This document shows positions 45,300-48,168 of a stretch of DNA of 48,168 nucleotides, one piece after another; the first letter of the stretch is position 1, and every line of letters begins with the position of its first letter. The notes below the pieces were generated by a model. That model ran no database searches. It was not told the origin of the DNA and saw only the letters and a program-made list of their open reading frames with translations. A program made the translations under genes and the position numbers. Source of the DNA: Halisarca cf. caerulea (Eukaryota; Porifera; Demospongiae; Chondrillida; Halisarcidae); NCBI GenBank assembly GCA_963170055.1, contig CAUJGJ010000441.1, positions 707,401-755,568 of the forward strand, given 5' to 3'.

Positions 45300-45905
45300 G
45301 GATATTTCTGTGATGTTCCATATATACTTAGGCTCAACATCACAAGAGTTGCCATCTCTTCCTCTTTTGTTGATTGGTGAAATTTACTATATATATATAT
45401 ATACATCAGTTGAAAGACACTCAATGACATGCTAAGAAAAGCTGCTAATTGATAACATTGATAACAAGCACCACCCACAATTCAAAAAGGTAACAGGTGC
45501 TTATGTGCACCTTCTATGTTCCATTTCCGACACGTCCCCAAGTTTGTTGTCTAGATATGTGTCAAAAACAACTTGGTACAAAGTTAGAAGTCATGTTGGA
45601 AGGTTATTGACAAAGTATGGTAGTTTTTAACAATGTTACACATGGCCACATCTGGCACTTGATGTTTTTAGTGGTATAAATCATGCATCATTTTTGGCTT
45701 TGCAAAGATCTCATAACAACACAAGGTAAATAACCACCCATTACTTGTTCTAATAATAGGCGGTGCTTGTTTTCAACATTTTCAATCAGCAGCTGTTTTC
45801 AGCATTTCATTGAGTGTCTTTCAGATGATGAAGTAAATTTTGCCGATCAACAGTAAGGGGAGAGATGGCAGCTTTTGTGATGTTGAGCCTACGTATACAT
45901 GCAAC
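45300..45905. repeat. Foldback repeat unit, copy 2
   Basis: Left arm about 45300-45480 and right arm about 45721-45905 are inverted copies (TAGGCTCAACATCACAA, GTTGCCATCTCTTCC, AAAGACACTCAATGACATGC, AACAAGCACCACCCACAATT). The right arm starts CACAAGGT, like the end of the element nested in the DIRS. An (AT)n tract lies at 45389-45403. Confidence 0.75.
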
Positions 45906-46392
45906 ATCATGGAAATGGCTGCTTTTCTTAGATTGAAGAAGCATTATATTTTGGCTTTACCGTGGGTCAAAATTGCAATCATCAATCATTTTCCCCCAAT
46001 GTCCATTGTACAGTGTTCAGTTGATGATTGAGCATACATTAAATGATGCATCAAAGCTGGTTGTTTTGTTTGAGACTAGTACCTGACTACAATATAGCAC
46101 CTCAAGAGACGGAAAAGTGTACAGTGTTTGGTATCAATCTACAGCTCTTCATCCAACAACTCTGATGCTGGTTAGAGTGAATGGCTTTGATGGAATTAGT
46201 GCAGATAGTTTAATTTTATCCCCACTCCTTTCATGAAGCGGTTTACTACAAATAATGCACAGAAGGTGTCACTGGTGTTAGTGGCACAATGCTGACCACT
46301 AGTTCTAGGTGCCAACCCACCAACAGCTGTAATAGGAAGTACCAGTCCTGCTTAATATAGCATTAATGGCATTATAATGGCAGCCAATTAAC

Positions 46393-46980
46393 CTTTTATC
46401 TACCGCGTCTTTCTGTTACCGCTAGCCCCTTATCTACCAATGACCACATTTGTGGCGCAAAAGTTTATTCAGTAAATGAAACATCTACGAGTGCAATATT
46501 GGTCTGTTTCTTCATGAAGAGCTGTTGCAATACACGCTAGTCTTCTCTTTGTGAAGAAAACACCATGGCATACCATCCTGTATCCTAATCGTTGCACAAT
46601 ACGAATCCTATCACAACCGCTAAGTTCTTTTCTAACCTGCTCAGATTCTGTGCGCACGAATTCAAAATGCTAACTAAAGGGATAAATTTTGCTCTAAAAG
46701 GCATAAAAGTTGCTCTTAGTGCAGTAAACTCGAATAAAAGGCACTAACTTGACCAGTTGAACCCACCTCATCTTCGTGCGACGGTTAAGCCGAAAGTGCC
46801 CTTAAATGTTAATGCAATTGGTACTTTAGCAACCTCATATCTTCCGCAACATGTTATGTTTTATATTCAACATACAGCTAAGCAAAACAACAAAAGAAGA
46901 GCTTAAAACTGCACTTATGTGTCTGTGAGAAAGCCACGCCGTTTTATGTTTGCATAATTATTTAAACTCTCCGTATTCTA
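46393..46980. other. Non-homologous stretch inside copy 2, no gene recognised
   Basis: It takes the place of the short AT tract of copy 1. One 62-codon minus-strand frame (46469-46657) has no recognisable domain. No terminal inverted repeat was found. Confidence 0.4.
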
Positions 46981-47165
46981 TGCTTAATGTATTTGCAATT
47001 CAGCATTTCAGATAATTACAGAAAACTCTTTTGACAAAATCATCAGTCAGTGATCGATGTTGAGGAGTTATGCAAAGTTATAATGAACGTAATCAGTTAC
47101 ATGCTTTGTACATGGTCAACCAAACATTATTCATTATAATTGTTTTCATTGGACCTTCTGGTGTG

Positions 47166-47697
47166 TAATGCCAAGAGTGCATAAGAGAAAACAGTGTGCA
47201 ACCGCGTATGCTCGCACGTATAACGATATTTTGAATGATGTAGTAAAACGTCACACGTCGCATGGTAACGCTGCGTGAATACTGTTACTCGTACTGAGGA
47301 GATGTAGAAAGGCCACCCAAAAGTGTATTGCGTACACTGAAACAGATCCTCTTTGGGGGCAGTGTGTAGGCCGTTGCTGGTCAAGATCTTCACTGGAGAG
47401 ATCGAGCCCAGTACTTGCTGCGTAGCCACAGTGAAACTCGGAGGGGAGAGAGTGGTAGCGCTGTCGGTGGCAGCGGTGCTCCTGATTGGCCCACCCTCTC
47501 TCAGGGTAGATTGGGCTTCGCACGGGTGTTCGAGAGATTGTTGCGAATACCATGCAAACCGAAGCACGGTGACACCAGCGTACTGCAAACATTACCATGC
47601 CAACATGTGACGTTTTGTGACATCATTCTGGCAAACTACTGTTCACGACGAGTATACGCGGTTGCACACTCTTATCTCTTCTGTACTCTTGGTAATG
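47166..47697. mobile_element. 522-bp TIR element with TAATG duplication
   Basis: TAATG at 47166-47170 and 47693-47697 flank CCAAGAGTGC...GTACTCTTGG. The inverted ends stretch over about 42 bp (shared GTGTGCAACCGCGTAT). The empty site is seen at 38083-38100, where GTGTGTAATGCTCATGC reads through. The core (47340-47600) is GC-richer than the surroundings and has no recognised product. Confidence 0.8.
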
Positions 47698-47707
47698 CTC
47701 ATGCCAT

Positions 47708-48168
<461 letters not shown>

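Larger units (their letters stand above)
43229..47170. repeat. Composite repeat region, copy 2
   Basis: Colinear with 34624-38100. It contains the block 43229-44040, the MITE 44044-44325, the inverted-repeat arm 44223-44578, the expanded minisatellite, a foldback unit (45300-45905), a repeat unit (45940-46392) and, after a 580-bp non-homologous stretch, the ATTTGCAATTCAGCATTTCA and TTTTGACAAAATCATCAGTC palindrome remnants (46985-47060). No gene supported. Confidence 0.75.

Noticed and set aside
44688..45313. Frames of 130-180 codons with 12-residue repeats (both strands)
   Set aside because: They follow from a 36-bp tandem unit lacking stops; the same array in copy 1 has another unit count and the flanks are transposon sequence.
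47340..47600. GC-rich core as a structured RNA gene
   Set aside because: No match to tRNA, 5S or spliceosomal RNA landmarks by eye; it lies inside a TIR element.

Overview
This is a eukaryotic, AT-rich, repeat-dominated window, very probably from an invertebrate metazoan and plausibly a sponge. The grounds are intronless-looking secreted jacalin/aerolysin-type proteins, a secreted galectin, a DIRS retrotransposon, LINEs of a CCHC/endonuclease type, and abundant dinucleotide microsatellites. The taxon is an inference; no rRNA or other marker is present. Bases 26001-26200 are an assembly gap of N.

Layout. 1-3.3 kb: long CA/TG microsatellites that switch strand several times. 3.3-10.5 kb: the gene island. 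Two tandem minus-strand paralogues encode 340-aa secreted proteins with a jacalin-like lectin domain and an aerolysin-type domain (4045-5067, 6636-7658). A plus-strand gene encodes a 71-aa secreted peptide with four CxxC pairs (9154-9369). 10.5-12.7 kb: remnants of a retroelement with an LDDV reverse transcriptase. 12.75-13.1 kb: a hairpin-ended MITE. 14.6-20.6 kb: a nearly complete but mutated DIRS element (minus strand) with inverted terminal repeats and an internal complementary region; its RNase H region is split by a 760-bp TIR element. 21-22.5 kb: small hairpin repeats. 22.5-25.7 kb: a plus-strand LINE relic split inside its CCHC zinc-knuckle coding sequence by a 1.4-kb TTAA-flanked TIR element. 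That element carries a broken gene with the P2X7-receptor C-terminal (ballast) domain. 25.86-26.7 kb: the end of another LINE. 27.2-28.9 kb: a Tc1/mariner-like TIR element and a hAT-like MITE. 29.24-31.35 kb: a second LINE relic of the CCHC/endonuclease type (minus strand). 31.5-38.6 kb and 42.8-48.2 kb: two diverged copies of a composite repeat region with a 36-bp minisatellite (4 versus 11 units), large inverted repeats, palindromes and AT microsatellites. A single-exon secreted galectin (41646-42143) lies between them.

How the genes relate. The three lectin-type products (two jacalin-aerolysin proteins and one galectin) all carry signal peptides and would act outside the cell or in the secretory pathway, consistent with glycan recognition and defence or self/non-self roles; that function is inferred from families. 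The main candidates for something undescribed are the mobile TTAA element carrying a P2X7-ballast-type domain, the CxxC peptide, and the 113-bp near-identical tract shared by the two aerolysin-like paralogues.
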